A stretch of 35,589 nucleotides of DNA, taken from assembly GCA_017622995.1 (NCBI GenBank), contig JAGAQA010000064.1, positions 1 to 35,589 on the forward strand. The letters run 5' to 3'. Below are positions 14,639 to 23,157 of the stretch, in pieces. Position numbers and translations under genes: made by a program. The notes below the pieces were generated by a model. That model worked only from the letters and a program-made list of their open reading frames with translations. It ran no database searches and was not told where the DNA came from. Origin of the DNA: Oscillospiraceae bacterium. GTDB lineage: Bacteria > Bacillota > Clostridia > Oscillospirales > Oscillospiraceae. Each line of letters begins with the position of its first letter. The stretch's first letter is position 1.

Positions 14639-15593
14639 CATTTTTCCCAATCGGTTCCGATTCCAGCTGGGTTCCGGGGTAATAGTGGGCCAGAATCTCC
14701 GGGAAGGCAGCGCCCTCCCGGGCCATGGCGTTGGCGCCATACTGGCTCAGCCCCACCCGGTGGCCGTAGCCCTGGGTTTCAAACCGAAGCCCCGTTCCCT
14801 CCGGCTCCACCGTGAAGGCAGTAGACCGTAGGTTAAGCTTTTCCCGGAGCTCCGTGCCGGAAAAGGCCCGATCCCCCAAAACCAGGGTTTTCACCCCGCC
14901 CCCCTGGGTCCGTTCCAGGGGGCCGATCCAGCCGGAGGCAGCTCCGGAGAGGGTGATGCCCAGGCTTTCCTCCAGCTCCTGCCGGGAATAGAGGGCGCTG
15001 TCCCGGTAGTATCGGGCCCATTCCTCCCCCGGGCTGTCGGTGGCGCGCAGATAGGGATAGTCCACCCCCCACACCTCCGCCGCGTCCTCCGTCCGGCCGC
15101 CGGAGCAGGAGAAGAAGGTGGCTTCAATGTAGTCCCCCTCATAGGTCAGCACCAGGCCGTCGGTGGCACTGACCGCCCCCCGGACCCGGTCCAGATTCTC
15201 CCGGGTGCCCCCCTGCCGGAGGTATTCCTCCGGGGTGCGGTAGGCCTGGCAGCAGAAGGAATCGGTACACAGGGCCCCTTCGTGCTTTCTGCCGGTGGTC
15301 ATCGCCTTTCTTGTATAGGTTCTGGCGGCCACGGCCTGGGCCTTCAGGGCTTCCTCCGGAAAATCCCCGGGCATTTCCCCCAGAAGGACGCAGGTCAGGT
15401 ATTCGTCAAGGCTCTGGGTCTCCCCGCCCACCAGCGTGACGGAAGCCGAACCGTCAAAGCCAGCTTCCGGCGCGGAGAATTCCGGCATTTCCCCCGGCGT
15501 ACCAAACAGCCGCAACAGGGTAGGCATCAGCAACATGGGAACCAGCAGCCCCATACACAGGGCATGGCGGAAATCATACCAGGCAGTTTTCAT
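14628..15593 (-). CDS. spoIID: SpoIID/LytB-domain protein (stage II sporulation protein D)
   Basis: 321 aa. SpoIID is a membrane-anchored lytic transglycosylase acting on peptidoglycan during engulfment. It has a cytoplasmic start (MKTAWYDFRHA), one membrane anchor (LCMGLLVPMLLMPTLLRLFG), then the SpoIID domain: SLDEYLTCVLLGEMPGDFPEEALKAQAVAARTYT holds the catalytic glutamate in GEMP; further signatures are SCSGGRTEDAAEVWG, YPYLRATDSPGEE, and the C-terminal GYGHRVGLSQYGANAMA. The start at 15593 is preferred, with GAAGGGGGC upstream, over an upstream GTG/ATG at 15614. It supports a sporulating lineage; in some non-spore-formers such genes are LytB amidase enhancers. Confidence 0.92.
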   Translation of the reverse strand: MKTAWYDFRHALCMGLLVPMLLMPTLLRLFGTPGEMPEFSAPEAGFDGSASVTLVGGETQSLDEYLTCVLLGEMPGDFPEEALKAQAVAARTYTRKAMTTGRKHEGALCTDSFCCQAYRTPEEYLRQGGTRENLDRVRGAVSATDGLVLTYEGDYIEATFFSCSGGRTEDAAEVWGVDYPYLRATDSPGEEWARYYRDSALYSRQELEESLGITLSGAASGWIGPLERTQGGGVKTLVLGDRAFSGTELREKLNLRSTAFTVEPEGTGLRFETQGYGHRVGLSQYGANAMAREGAAFPEILAHYYPGTQLESEPIGKNVEK

Positions 15594-15732
15594 ATACAGC
15601 GCGCCCCCTTCCAAAACCCCATGTTACCACAGCGGCAAAACGAAAGCGGTCAAAAACCGCCCTGTGGAATTCCACAGAGCGGGTCAGGTTTCAAAGGTCT
15701 ATTTGTTCTCCCGACACCGGGCGGTGAGCAAT

Positions 15733-15891
15733 GTAGGGGACGGGCAACCCGTCCCCTACTGTTGAACCGTAAACGTAGGGGACGGGTTTCCCGTCCCTTA
15801 ACCCTGTTGAACCGTAAACGTAGGGGACGGGTTTCCCGTCCCCTAACCCTGTTGAATCGTAAACGTAGGGGACGGGCAACCCGTCCCCTAC
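15733..15891. repeat. Tandem array of four 26-27-nt hairpins, about 45-bp period
   Basis: Four near-identical palindromes, GTAGGGGACGGG-(CAA or TTT)-CCCGTCCCCTAC, lie at 15733-15759, 15775-15800, 15820-15845 and 15865-15891. The linkers (CTGTTGAACCGTAAAC) are also conserved, so the repeat unit is about 42-45 bp. The outer two have a CAA loop, the inner two a TTT loop. The array occupies the gap between truA (upstream) and spoIID (downstream), both on the minus strand. It has no coding potential worth naming and is not CRISPR-like, since the linkers are repeated. Confidence 0.88.
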
Positions 15892-15944
15892 TGTGTTTAC
15901 CCGTACGGAGCGGCACTCCCTCCGTCAAAGAGGGAGGCGAGCAG

Positions 15945-16727
15945 CTAAAAAAAACGGTCTTCACTTTCACATTCAAACCGGTCCCTGCCGTCGTCGTACC
16001 ACAGGTGGGTCATGTACAGCCCTCCCGGGGGCACCGTGGGCCCCGCGGCGGTGCGGTTTCCGGAATCCAGAATGGCGCCGATCTCCTCCGGGCGGATCTT
16101 CCCCTCCGCCGCATAGACCACGGTGCCTGCCATGGCCCGGGCCATGTTGTAGAGGAAGCCGTTGGCGCAGACCTTCAGAAGCACCAGATTCCCCCGGCGC
16201 TCTACCCGGTAGTAGTACACCGTGCGGACCGTGGACTTCACATCGGTGCCCACACTGCGCACCGCGGCAAAATCGTGGGTGCCCACAAATTGGTCTGCCG
16301 CCGCCTGCATGACCCCTTCATCCAGATGCCGGGGATAGAACCAGGCCCGGTCCACATAGAAGGGGTCCTTCAGCCGGGAATTGTAGATCTGGTAGGTATA
16401 CTCCTTGCGGACGCAGGAGCCGATGGCATTGAAGCTCTCCCCTACCTCAAAGGCCCTGGTCACCACAATGTCGCAGGGCAGATGGGTATTGAGTGCGTAG
16501 GGCAGCCGGTCCACGGGAATGGTGGAGGTGGTCCGGAAATTGGCAACATAGCACAGCGCGTGCACCCCCGCGTCGGTGCGGCCGCAGCCGGTAATATGAA
16601 CGCTGTGGCCCACGATCTGGGATGCCGCCTTTTCCACAGTTTCCGCCACCGTGGGCAGGTTCTTCTGGACCTGCCAGCCGTGATAACGGGTGCCGAGATA
16701 GGTTAAAAACAGAGCAATATTGCGCAT
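15945..16727 (-). CDS. truA: tRNA pseudouridine(38-40) synthase
   Basis: 260 aa. TruA converts uridines 38-40 of tRNA anticodon arms to pseudouridine. The catalytic Asp is D52 in CGRTDAGVHAL. The family start LFLTYLGTRYHGWQVQKN, the RKEYTYQIYN block and NGFLYNMARAMAGT are all present. ATG 16727 has GAGG 6 nt upstream; a longer frame to 16808 would cover the ecfT end. It is the last gene of the ecfA1-ecfA2-ecfT-truA set, 7 nt after ecfT, an order well known in Firmicutes. Confidence 0.96.
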   Translation of the reverse strand: MRNIALFLTYLGTRYHGWQVQKNLPTVAETVEKAASQIVGHSVHITGCGRTDAGVHALCYVANFRTTSTIPVDRLPYALNTHLPCDIVVTRAFEVGESFNAIGSCVRKEYTYQIYNSRLKDPFYVDRAWFYPRHLDEGVMQAAADQFVGTHDFAAVRSVGTDVKSTVRTVYYYRVERRGNLVLLKVCANGFLYNMARAMAGTVVYAAEGKIRPEEIGAILDSGNRTAAGPTVPPGGLYMTHLWYDDGRDRFECESEDRFF

Positions 16728-16734
16728 ACCGGCC

Positions 16735-17541
16735 TCACAGTCCAAAGAATGCCAGGGCAATGACCACCGCCAGCAGCAAAGCCTCCGCCAGGAAGGCCAG
16801 GAAGTCATTGCGCCCGTAGCGCAACAGCTTCATTTTGGTTCTTCCCTCGCCGCCCTGGTAGCACCGGCACTCCATGGCCGTTGCCAGCTCGTCCGCCCGG
16901 CGAAAGGCGCTGATAAACAGGGGCACCAGCACCGGGATCAGGGCCTTTGCCCGGTCGATTATGCTGCCGCTTTCAAAGTCCGCGCCTCTGGCCTTCTGGG
17001 CGGACATAATCTTGTCGGTCTCCTCAATCAGGGTGGGGATGAACCGCAGGGCAATGCACATCATCATGGAAAGCTCGTGCACCGGCACATGGAGCTTTTT
17101 CAGCGGGTTCAGCAGGCTTTCCAGGCCGTCGGTCAGGGCGATGGGTGAGGTGGTGTAGGTCAGCAGGAATGTGCCGGAAATCAGCATCAGGATCCGGCCG
17201 GTCATGAGGATGGCCCGCGTCAAACCGTCGTCGGTGATGGCCAGCTTCCAGAAGCGCACCAGCACCCTGCCCGTATCCGTGTAGAACAGGTTCAGCACGC
17301 CGGTGAAAATCAGAATCACAATCAAGGGCTTCATGCCCCGGACGATGGATTTGGGTGGGATCTTCGAAATGGTGATGGCCGCCAGCAGAAAGGCAAGCAT
17401 CACCCCATAGGACACCCAGCTTTCGGCGCAGAACAGGGCCACGATGTAAACCACCACGGAAATCAGCTTGGTCCTGGGGTCCAGCCGGTGAATCACGGAA
17501 TTTCCGGGGAAATACTGGCCCAGGGTAATGTCTTTAAGCAT
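16735..17541 (-). CDS. ecfT: ECF transporter transmembrane subunit EcfT
   Basis: 268 aa. The membrane scaffold of group II energy-coupling-factor importers, linking the ATPases EcfA1/EcfA2 to exchangeable substrate-binding S subunits. Sequence: start MLKDITLGQYFPGNSVIHRLDPRTKLI, the strongly conserved HxLDPRxKL motif; several membrane segments (LISVVVYIVALFCAESWVSYG, LAFLLAAITI, PLIVILIFTGVLNLFY, ILMLISGTFLLTY); the coupling-helix motif KARGADFE; and CRCYQGGEGRT. The start overlaps the ecfA2 end by 8 nt. No S subunit is in the window. Confidence 0.95.
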   Translation of the reverse strand: MLKDITLGQYFPGNSVIHRLDPRTKLISVVVYIVALFCAESWVSYGVMLAFLLAAITISKIPPKSIVRGMKPLIVILIFTGVLNLFYTDTGRVLVRFWKLAITDDGLTRAILMTGRILMLISGTFLLTYTTSPIALTDGLESLLNPLKKLHVPVHELSMMMCIALRFIPTLIEETDKIMSAQKARGADFESGSIIDRAKALIPVLVPLFISAFRRADELATAMECRCYQGGEGRTKMKLLRYGRNDFLAFLAEALLLAVVIALAFFGL

Positions 17542-18397
17542 GGCCCTTCCCCTCCTTCAAGCGGCACAGCGCTTCCACGGCGCCCTCCAGGGTGTACACG
17601 TTGGGCACCTCCACCCCCAGCTGGCGCAGACGCAGAAACACCTGGGTCACCTGGGGAATGTTGAGGCCCATGGTCACCAGTTCTTCCGCCCGGTCGAAAA
17701 CCTGGGAAGGGGTGCCGTCCATGGCAAGCTTTGAGCCGTTCATCACCAGCAGCCGGTCCGTGAGCCTGGCCACATCCTCCATGGAGTGGCTGACCATGAG
17801 AATGGTGGCATTCTTGGCCCGGCGGTAGCTCTCAATATTCTGAAGGATTCCCTCCCGGCCCACGGGGTCCAGTCCCGCCGTGGGCTCGTCCAGGATCAGC
17901 ACCTCCGGCTCCATGGCAATGACACCGGCAATGGCCACCCTGCGCTTCTGTCCCCCGGACAGATCAAAGGGGGATACCTTCAGCTGGCTTTCGGTAATGC
18001 CCACAAAGCCCGCCGCCTCCCGGACCCGGCGGTCGATCTCCTCCCCGGAAAGGCCCATATTGGTGGGGCCGAAGGCAATGTCCTTATAAACCGTCTCCTC
18101 AAAGAGCTGGTATTCCGGGTACTGGAACACCAGGCCCACCCGGAATCTGGCCTGCCGGGTCAGCTTCTTGTCGGACCAGATGTCCTGACCTTCCAGCAGG
18201 ACCCTGCCGGAGGTGGGCTTCAAAAGGCCGTTGAGCTGCTGCATCAGTGTGGACTTTCCGGAGCCGGTATGGCCGATGATGCCCACAAACTCTCCCCGGT
18301 TCAGGGTGAAGTTTACCTTGTCCAGGGCCCTGTGCTCAAAGGGGGTTCCGATGGAGTATACATAAGTCAGGTCTTCCACCTGTAAAATTGGATTCAA
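17534..18397 (-). CDS. ecfA2: ECF transporter ATP-binding subunit EcfA2
   Basis: 287 aa ABC ATPase. A TTG at 18397 is taken as start because GGAGG lies 8 nt upstream and the first residues (NPILQVEDLTYVYS) match the family; a longer ATG-initiated frame to 18454 would overlap the end of ecfA1. Walker A GHTGSGKST (42-50), Q-loop FQYPEYQLFEETV, signature LSGGQKRRVAIAG, Walker B VLILDEPTAGLD, H-loop MVSHSMED. With EcfA1 it forms the ATPase heterodimer that powers vitamin or metal uptake. Confidence 0.95.
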   Translation of the reverse strand: MNPILQVEDLTYVYSIGTPFEHRALDKVNFTLNRGEFVGIIGHTGSGKSTLMQQLNGLLKPTSGRVLLEGQDIWSDKKLTRQARFRVGLVFQYPEYQLFEETVYKDIAFGPTNMGLSGEEIDRRVREAAGFVGITESQLKVSPFDLSGGQKRRVAIAGVIAMEPEVLILDEPTAGLDPVGREGILQNIESYRRAKNATILMVSHSMEDVARLTDRLLVMNGSKLAMDGTPSQVFDRAEELVTMGLNIPQVTQVFLRLRQLGVEVPNVYTLEGAVEALCRLKEGKGHA

Positions 18398-18417
18398 TTC
18401 TCTTTCCTCCCTGCCCG

Positions 18418-19266
18418 TCAGGTCTTCAGCCAATCCCGAAGTACCTGCGCGCATTCCTGCGGATTCAGTTCGTCCAGGGGCAGCCTATACCCCTTTTTGT
18501 TCAGCTCCCAGCACAGCTCCACGGTTTCGGGAGCGGCCAGGCCGATGGTATGGAGCTTCTCCACCTGAGAGAACACTTCTCTGGGGGTGCCGTCGGACAG
18601 CACCTTCCCCTGATGCAGCACCAGAACCCGCTGGGCCATGGCCGCCTCGTCCATATGGTGGGTAATGAGCACCACGGTGATCCCCTTTTCCCGGTTCAGC
18701 CGGAGGATTGTTTCCATCACGTCTGCCCGGCCCCGGGGGTCCAGCATGGCGGTGGGCTCATCCAGCACAATGCACTTGGGCTCCAGGGCGATGACCCCCG
18801 CAATGGCGATGCGCTGCTTCTGGCCGCCGGAGAGCAGATGGGGGGCGTGCTCCCGATATTCGTACATACCCACCTGCTTCAGGGCCTTGTCCACCCTTCT
18901 GCGGATTTCCGGGCTGGCGATTCCCAGATTTTCCGGGCCGAAGGCCACGTCCTCCTCCACCACATTGGCAACAATCTGGTTGTCCGGGTTCTGGAACACC
19001 ATGCCCACACAGCGGCGGACCGCCATGATCCTGTCCGGGTCGGAGGTATCGATGCCGCCCACATACACCTTTCCACCGGAGGGCAGCAAAATGGAATTGA
19101 AGTGCTTGGCCAGGGTGGATTTTCCGCAGCCGTTGGTGCCCAGGATGGCCACAAAGCTGCCCCGCTCAATGGTTAAACTCAGGTCCTCAAATACCGGCAC
19201 GCTGGCCTGTCCCTCCATGCCCGGATAGGCAAAGGCCAGGTGCTCTACAGAAATAATCTCTTCCAA
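18418..19266 (-). CDS. ecfA1: ECF transporter ATP-binding subunit EcfA1
   Basis: 282 aa ABC ATPase. It starts with TTG at 19266, with AAGAGG upstream. Walker A GTNGCGKST (43-51), Q-loop FQNPDNQIVANVVEEDVAFGPENLG, signature LSGGQKQRIAIAG, Walker B CIVLDEPTAMLDPRG and H-loop ITHHMDEA. The QNPDNQ segment and the C-terminal EcfA extension (EELC/ELNKKGYRLPLDELN) identify it as EcfA1. It lies between the methyltransferase-like gene (15-nt gap) and ecfA2. Both ATPase genes use a TTG start, which may keep their expression low and matched. Confidence 0.95.
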   Translation of the reverse strand: MEEIISVEHLAFAYPGMEGQASVPVFEDLSLTIERGSFVAILGTNGCGKSTLAKHFNSILLPSGGKVYVGGIDTSDPDRIMAVRRCVGMVFQNPDNQIVANVVEEDVAFGPENLGIASPEIRRRVDKALKQVGMYEYREHAPHLLSGGQKQRIAIAGVIALEPKCIVLDEPTAMLDPRGRADVMETILRLNREKGITVVLITHHMDEAAMAQRVLVLHQGKVLSDGTPREVFSQVEKLHTIGLAAPETVELCWELNKKGYRLPLDELNPQECAQVLRDWLKT

Positions 19267-19281
19267 TATACATTCCTCTTT

Positions 19282-20148
19282 TCAGGGCGTCCATCTGCCG
19301 GTGGCGCCGCAGGGCAGGATCAGGCCGCTTTGTTTCACGGGCAGGCCCAGCTCACCGGCCGCGGTTTTGCCGCCGTGGTCCGGGCCGAACACCACATCGG
19401 CGCAATAGGATACCGCCGAGGGAGCAAGCCCCGTGGTGTAGGAATTGATGATGACAAACAAAGGGTTGTCGGTAAGCAGCCTGGCGGTTTCCCGCAGGAA
19501 GGGGAAAAAGCTGGTTTCCATCTTCCAGATCTCCCCGCTGGGGCCCCGGCCGTAGCTGGGCGGGTCCATGATGATGCCGTCGTACCGTCTTCCCCGGCGG
19601 ATTTCCCTTTGGATAAACTTGCCGCAGTCATCCACAATCCAGTGGATGGGCCGGTCCGCCAAGCCGGATGCCTGGGCGTTTTCCTTAGCCCAGGCCACCA
19701 TGCCCTTGGAGGCATCCACATGGAACACCTCCGCCCCGCCGGCCGCCGCCGCCAGGGTGGCGCCGCCGCTGTAGGCAAACAGGTTCAGTACCCGCACCGG
19801 GCGGTGGGCCGACGCCACCTTTTCCCGGATAAAGTCCCAGTTGGCAGCCTGCTCCGGGAACACGCCGGTGTGCTTGAAGTTCATGGGCTTCACATTGAAG
19901 GTCAGGTAATCCCGGTAGCGAATCTGCCACCGCTCGGGAAGCTGATGGTCCGACCAGTGTCCGCCGCCGGTATTGGAGCGGATATAGCGGGCATCGTACT
20001 TTTTCCACTGGGGGGCGGCATGGGGCGTGCTCCAGATGACCTGGGGATCCGGGCGAACCAGAATGTATTTTCCCCAGCGCTCCAGGCGCTCGCCGTCAGA
20101 GGTATCCAAAACCTCATAATCCTTCCATTGATCCGAAATCCACAGCAT
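19282..20148 (-). CDS. Class I SAM-dependent methyltransferase, RlmI/RlmK-like
   Basis: 288 aa. Predicted rRNA-type methyltransferase of the COG1092 style. The SAM-binding motif I is VLNLFAYSGGATLAAAAGGAEVFHVDASKG (residues about 117-147), and motif IV IIMDPPSYGRGPSGEIW carries the DPPSYGR used by RlmI-like 23S cytosine methyltransferases. It lacks the separate N-terminal PUA domain of E. coli RlmI (about 396 aa), so the target is uncertain. RBS AAAGGAG. It lies 18 nt after the PBP gene and 15 nt before ecfA1, in the same operon. Confidence 0.85.
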   Translation of the reverse strand: MLWISDQWKDYEVLDTSDGERLERWGKYILVRPDPQVIWSTPHAAPQWKKYDARYIRSNTGGGHWSDHQLPERWQIRYRDYLTFNVKPMNFKHTGVFPEQAANWDFIREKVASAHRPVRVLNLFAYSGGATLAAAAGGAEVFHVDASKGMVAWAKENAQASGLADRPIHWIVDDCGKFIQREIRRGRRYDGIIMDPPSYGRGPSGEIWKMETSFFPFLRETARLLTDNPLFVIINSYTTGLAPSAVSYCADVVFGPDHGGKTAAGELGLPVKQSGLILPCGATGRWTP

Positions 20149-20166
20149 GGGCTTTCTCCTTTTCTA

Positions 20167-22899
20167 TTAGCCTACCGTATCGTTGTCCTGGGGCGGGAAG
20201 GTATCGTCCGGGTTTGTTTCTTCCTCGTCCATATCCGGCTCCTGCTCCAGCCAGGAATCGTGGGTGTGCAGCTGGCAGGTCAGATAGGGGGCGTCGTTCC
20301 CCGGATAATCGTTGCGGAAACCATGCCAGGCAATGGGATCGCCCACACCGTCCACGGCATACACATAGCCGTCATAATAATACTCTTCCTTAAGGCCGCC
20401 TCCGATGGCTGCCCGGATTTCGGCAACCTCTCCGGGGGTCAGCTTTACCAGGGACCGGGTTTCCACAGCCGTGTCGGGGAACAGATGGCAGTATTCCGTG
20501 GCAATGCCGCCGCCCTCCACGCAGTAGGTAACCTCCGTGTGCTTGTCGCAGTATTCCGTAGGCGCGTCCTCGGGGTAGCAGTTCACCGACACGGCCCGGC
20601 TGCCTCTGGCATCCGCGGCGCAGGCCCCCGTTGCCAGCTTGCCGGAATCCAGGCACACCGTAACGGTCTGGAACTGGGCGCCGGTAAACAGAGCCTTTTG
20701 GGGCTTGCCCTCGTGAATGGGCTGCATGACCATCTTCCACAGGCGGGCGGCGGGGTTTCCGTAGTTGCCCGTCAGGTTGATCTGCTCGGGCTGGTTGTAG
20801 CCGCACCAGACGGCGGCGGTGTAGTAGCCCGTAAAGCCGCAGAACCAGCGGTCCCGGTTGCTGGAGGTGGTGCCGGTCTTACCGGCGATGCTCTGGCCCG
20901 GGAAGATGGCCGCGCCGCCGGTGCCGGAATTGGCCGCGTAGTACAGGCAGTAGTTCATATATTCCACGGTCTTGTCGCTGAGGATCTTGCGGCTGTCCTG
21001 GGTGTTGTCCAGCACCAGCTGACCCTCGGAATTATAGACCTTGGTATAGGTTCTGGGCTCCCGGTAGGTGCCGTTGTTGGCAAAGGTGGCGTAGGCGGCG
21101 GACATTTCCCGCACCGTAGCGCCCTTGGTCAGCGCGCCCAGAGCCAGCGGCGCCACGGCAATATCGGAAAGGCTCTTGCCGTCTGCCCCGGGCAGGCTGT
21201 CAACGAGGGATTCCTGGCCGAAGTTGTATTTGGCGAAGCTGTAGCCGTAGCTGGGGGTAATGGCCATCAGGGTATTGGCGGAAATGGCATTGACCGAGGA
21301 CACAATGCCGCTGAAAATGGTACGGGAATAGTTGTATTCCCGGTTGTCGTTTCTGGGGAAGGGGGTTCCGTCGATATACTCCACGGGCATATCCTTAATG
21401 ACCGTGGCGGGGCTGAAGCCGCCCTTTTCAAAGGCAGGAGCGTAGACGGAAATGGGCTTCTGGGAGGAGCCTGTTTGCAGCTTGGCCTGGGTGGCCTTGT
21501 TGTAGGCAAAGAAGTCGGTCTTCTCCCCCACGCCGCCGGACAGGGCCACCACATCGCCGGTTCGGTTGTCAATCACCACAATGCCGGATTGGAGCTGCTG
21601 GGTGCTGCGGGTGGTGGGGATCTTTTCCAGGTCCGTGTAGATGGCGTCCACCTGCTTCTGCACATCCATATCCAGGGTGGTATAGATATGGTAGCCGCCC
21701 TTCTGGATTCGCTCCAGATAGTAGTTCCGGGTCTTTTCACCGGCCTCCTCCCAGTTGACGCCGTCCTGCTCCGCGAGATCCGCCGCCACATCCAGGATGG
21801 CGGAGTCCACGAACCAGGAGTAAACGCTCTGGGAGGCGTTCTGGTTCACCGTGGTCCGGCTGCCGCACTGGGGGCAGAAATAGTGATTGCCCTCCTGGTG
21901 GAAGGATACCACGGTGGCGGAGTAGCCGCAGCTGTCGCACTTGGCCCAGCGGTCCTCCGGGGCGATGCCCTCCTTGAAGACCATCTCCTGGGCCACGGCC
22001 TCGTCATACTCCTCCTGGGTCAGGTAGCCCTGGTTCAGCATTTCGGAAAGCACGTTCAGCTGGCGGTACCGGTTCCGGCCGGCGCCGTCCCGGATCTGGC
22101 CCTTATATTTAAAGGTATTCTGGGAGTAGGGGTTGAACAGCGAGGGGTTGTTGGTGATGCTGATGAGGCTGGCGCACTCCGCCGCCGTCAGGCTCTGGAG
22201 CTCCTTGCCGAAATAGGCGGCAGCCGCGCTCTTGACGCCGTAGCAGCCCTTGCCCAGATAGATCCGGTTCAGGTACTCGTACATGATGACGTCTTTGTCG
22301 TATTCCTTTTCAAACATCTGGGCCCGGAAGATCTCCATGACCTTTCGCTGCACGGTAATGCTGTTTTCCTGGCTCACGTTCTTGATGAGCTGCTGGGTAA
22401 TGGTGGAGCCGCCGAACTGGCTGTCCCCGCCGAAGAACATATTCATGCAGGCCTTCACGGTGGTGATCCAGTCCACACCCTGATGCTCATAGAACCGCTT
22501 ATCCTCAATGGCCACCGTGGCATTGATCAGATCCTGGGGAATTTCGTCCAGGGTGGCGATCTGACGGTCGGTGGTGGTATAGATCTGCTGGAGCTGCTGA
22601 ATATTTCCGTCACTGTCCACATAATAAAGGAAAGAGGTCTTTTCCAGATCGTAGTCATCGATGGACCAGTTGGAGGCCTCGGTGAGAATATCGTTCTGAA
22701 GGTAGTCCCCCAGGGTGCCCACAAAGACCACACCGCAGATCAGGAGAATCAGCATCACCGTCACCATTGCGCCGATGGCGATTTTGAGCACCGACAGCGC
22801 CACGGAGCCCAGAGTGTACAGGGTCTTCAGCGTCCAATGGGGGTTCCATTCCTGCCGGACCTTTTTGACTCTCCTTTTCTTATTATCATCATTTGCCAT
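20167..22899 (-). CDS. Class A penicillin-binding protein with zinc-ribbon-like insert
   Basis: 910 aa bifunctional peptidoglycan glycosyltransferase/transpeptidase. A basic cytoplasmic N-terminus and a membrane anchor (36-60) are followed by the GT51 domain with catalytic E132 (AIEDKRFYEH), GGSTITQQLIKN and QRKVMEIFRAQMFEKEYDKD. The transpeptidase has S478SQK481 (TGSSQKP), SVN (535-537) and K674TGTT. Between the domains, residues 321-345 hold CDSCGYSATVVSFHQEGN then FCPQCGS, i.e. two CxxC pairs (C321, C324, C342, C345), a zinc-ribbon-like fold that would be extracellular. The C-terminal tail has more Cys (TGACAADARG, CYPEDAPTEYCDKH). ATG with GGAGG 8 nt upstream. First gene of the operon leading to truA. 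Confidence 0.93.
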   Translation of the reverse strand: MANDDNKKRRVKKVRQEWNPHWTLKTLYTLGSVALSVLKIAIGAMVTVMLILLICGVVFVGTLGDYLQNDILTEASNWSIDDYDLEKTSFLYYVDSDGNIQQLQQIYTTTDRQIATLDEIPQDLINATVAIEDKRFYEHQGVDWITTVKACMNMFFGGDSQFGGSTITQQLIKNVSQENSITVQRKVMEIFRAQMFEKEYDKDVIMYEYLNRIYLGKGCYGVKSAAAAYFGKELQSLTAAECASLISITNNPSLFNPYSQNTFKYKGQIRDGAGRNRYRQLNVLSEMLNQGYLTQEEYDEAVAQEMVFKEGIAPEDRWAKCDSCGYSATVVSFHQEGNHYFCPQCGSRTTVNQNASQSVYSWFVDSAILDVAADLAEQDGVNWEEAGEKTRNYYLERIQKGGYHIYTTLDMDVQKQVDAIYTDLEKIPTTRSTQQLQSGIVVIDNRTGDVVALSGGVGEKTDFFAYNKATQAKLQTGSSQKPISVYAPAFEKGGFSPATVIKDMPVEYIDGTPFPRNDNREYNYSRTIFSGIVSSVNAISANTLMAITPSYGYSFAKYNFGQESLVDSLPGADGKSLSDIAVAPLALGALTKGATVREMSAAYATFANNGTYREPRTYTKVYNSEGQLVLDNTQDSRKILSDKTVEYMNYCLYYAANSGTGGAAIFPGQSIAGKTGTTSSNRDRWFCGFTGYYTAAVWCGYNQPEQINLTGNYGNPAARLWKMVMQPIHEGKPQKALFTGAQFQTVTVCLDSGKLATGACAADARGSRAVSVNCYPEDAPTEYCDKHTEVTYCVEGGGIATEYCHLFPDTAVETRSLVKLTPGEVAEIRAAIGGGLKEEYYYDGYVYAVDGVGDPIAWHGFRNDYPGNDAPYLTCQLHTHDSWLEQEPDMDEEETNPDDTFPPQDNDTVG

Positions 22900-22987
22900 A
22901 GGTTATATCCTCCAATAGCGCAGCACAAAGCCGGTATTGTACCTTTCTTTGTAAAATGGTCATGGCTCCTCACCATATCATCGATAG

Positions 22988-22993
22988 ATTATA
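22988..22993 (-). promoter_or_regulatory. Likely -10 box of the PBP operon
   Basis: On the minus strand TATGC precedes TATAAT (22993-22988), an extended -10. No good -35 is seen at 17 nt (TTTCGT). The ATG lies about 88 nt downstream. The gap 22900-23091 holds nothing else that I recognise. Confidence 0.5.
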
Positions 22994-23091
22994 GCATACC
23001 CACATCAAAAACGAAACCCCCAAAATCATGAATATTCGTTGAATTTCCGGACAGACTAGGCCCTGTAATATCCCTTCGACAAATTTCCCTC

Positions 23092-23120
23092 TTGATTTTA
23101 TTCCCGGAACGCTGTACAAT
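23092..23120 (+). promoter_or_regulatory. Sigma-A promoter of the DUF1292 gene
   Basis: TTGATT (23092-23097), 17 nt, TACAAT (23115-23120). Confidence 0.7.
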
Positions 23121-23157
23121 ACAGACAAAGAACCACCCCATTTGGAAGGAGCTTTCT

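Noticed and set aside
15733-15891. Regular repeats with a 45-bp period looked like a small CRISPR array.
   Set aside because: The spaces between the palindromes are themselves repeated, the units are palindromic throughout, there are only four, and no cas gene is near.
19240-23031. A very long plus-strand open frame (over 1200 codons) opposite the PBP, methyltransferase and ecfA1 genes.
   Set aside because: It is the antisense shadow of GC-rich minus-strand genes with clear families, has no ribosome site, and reads as Gly/Val/Ala/Leu-rich low-complexity protein.
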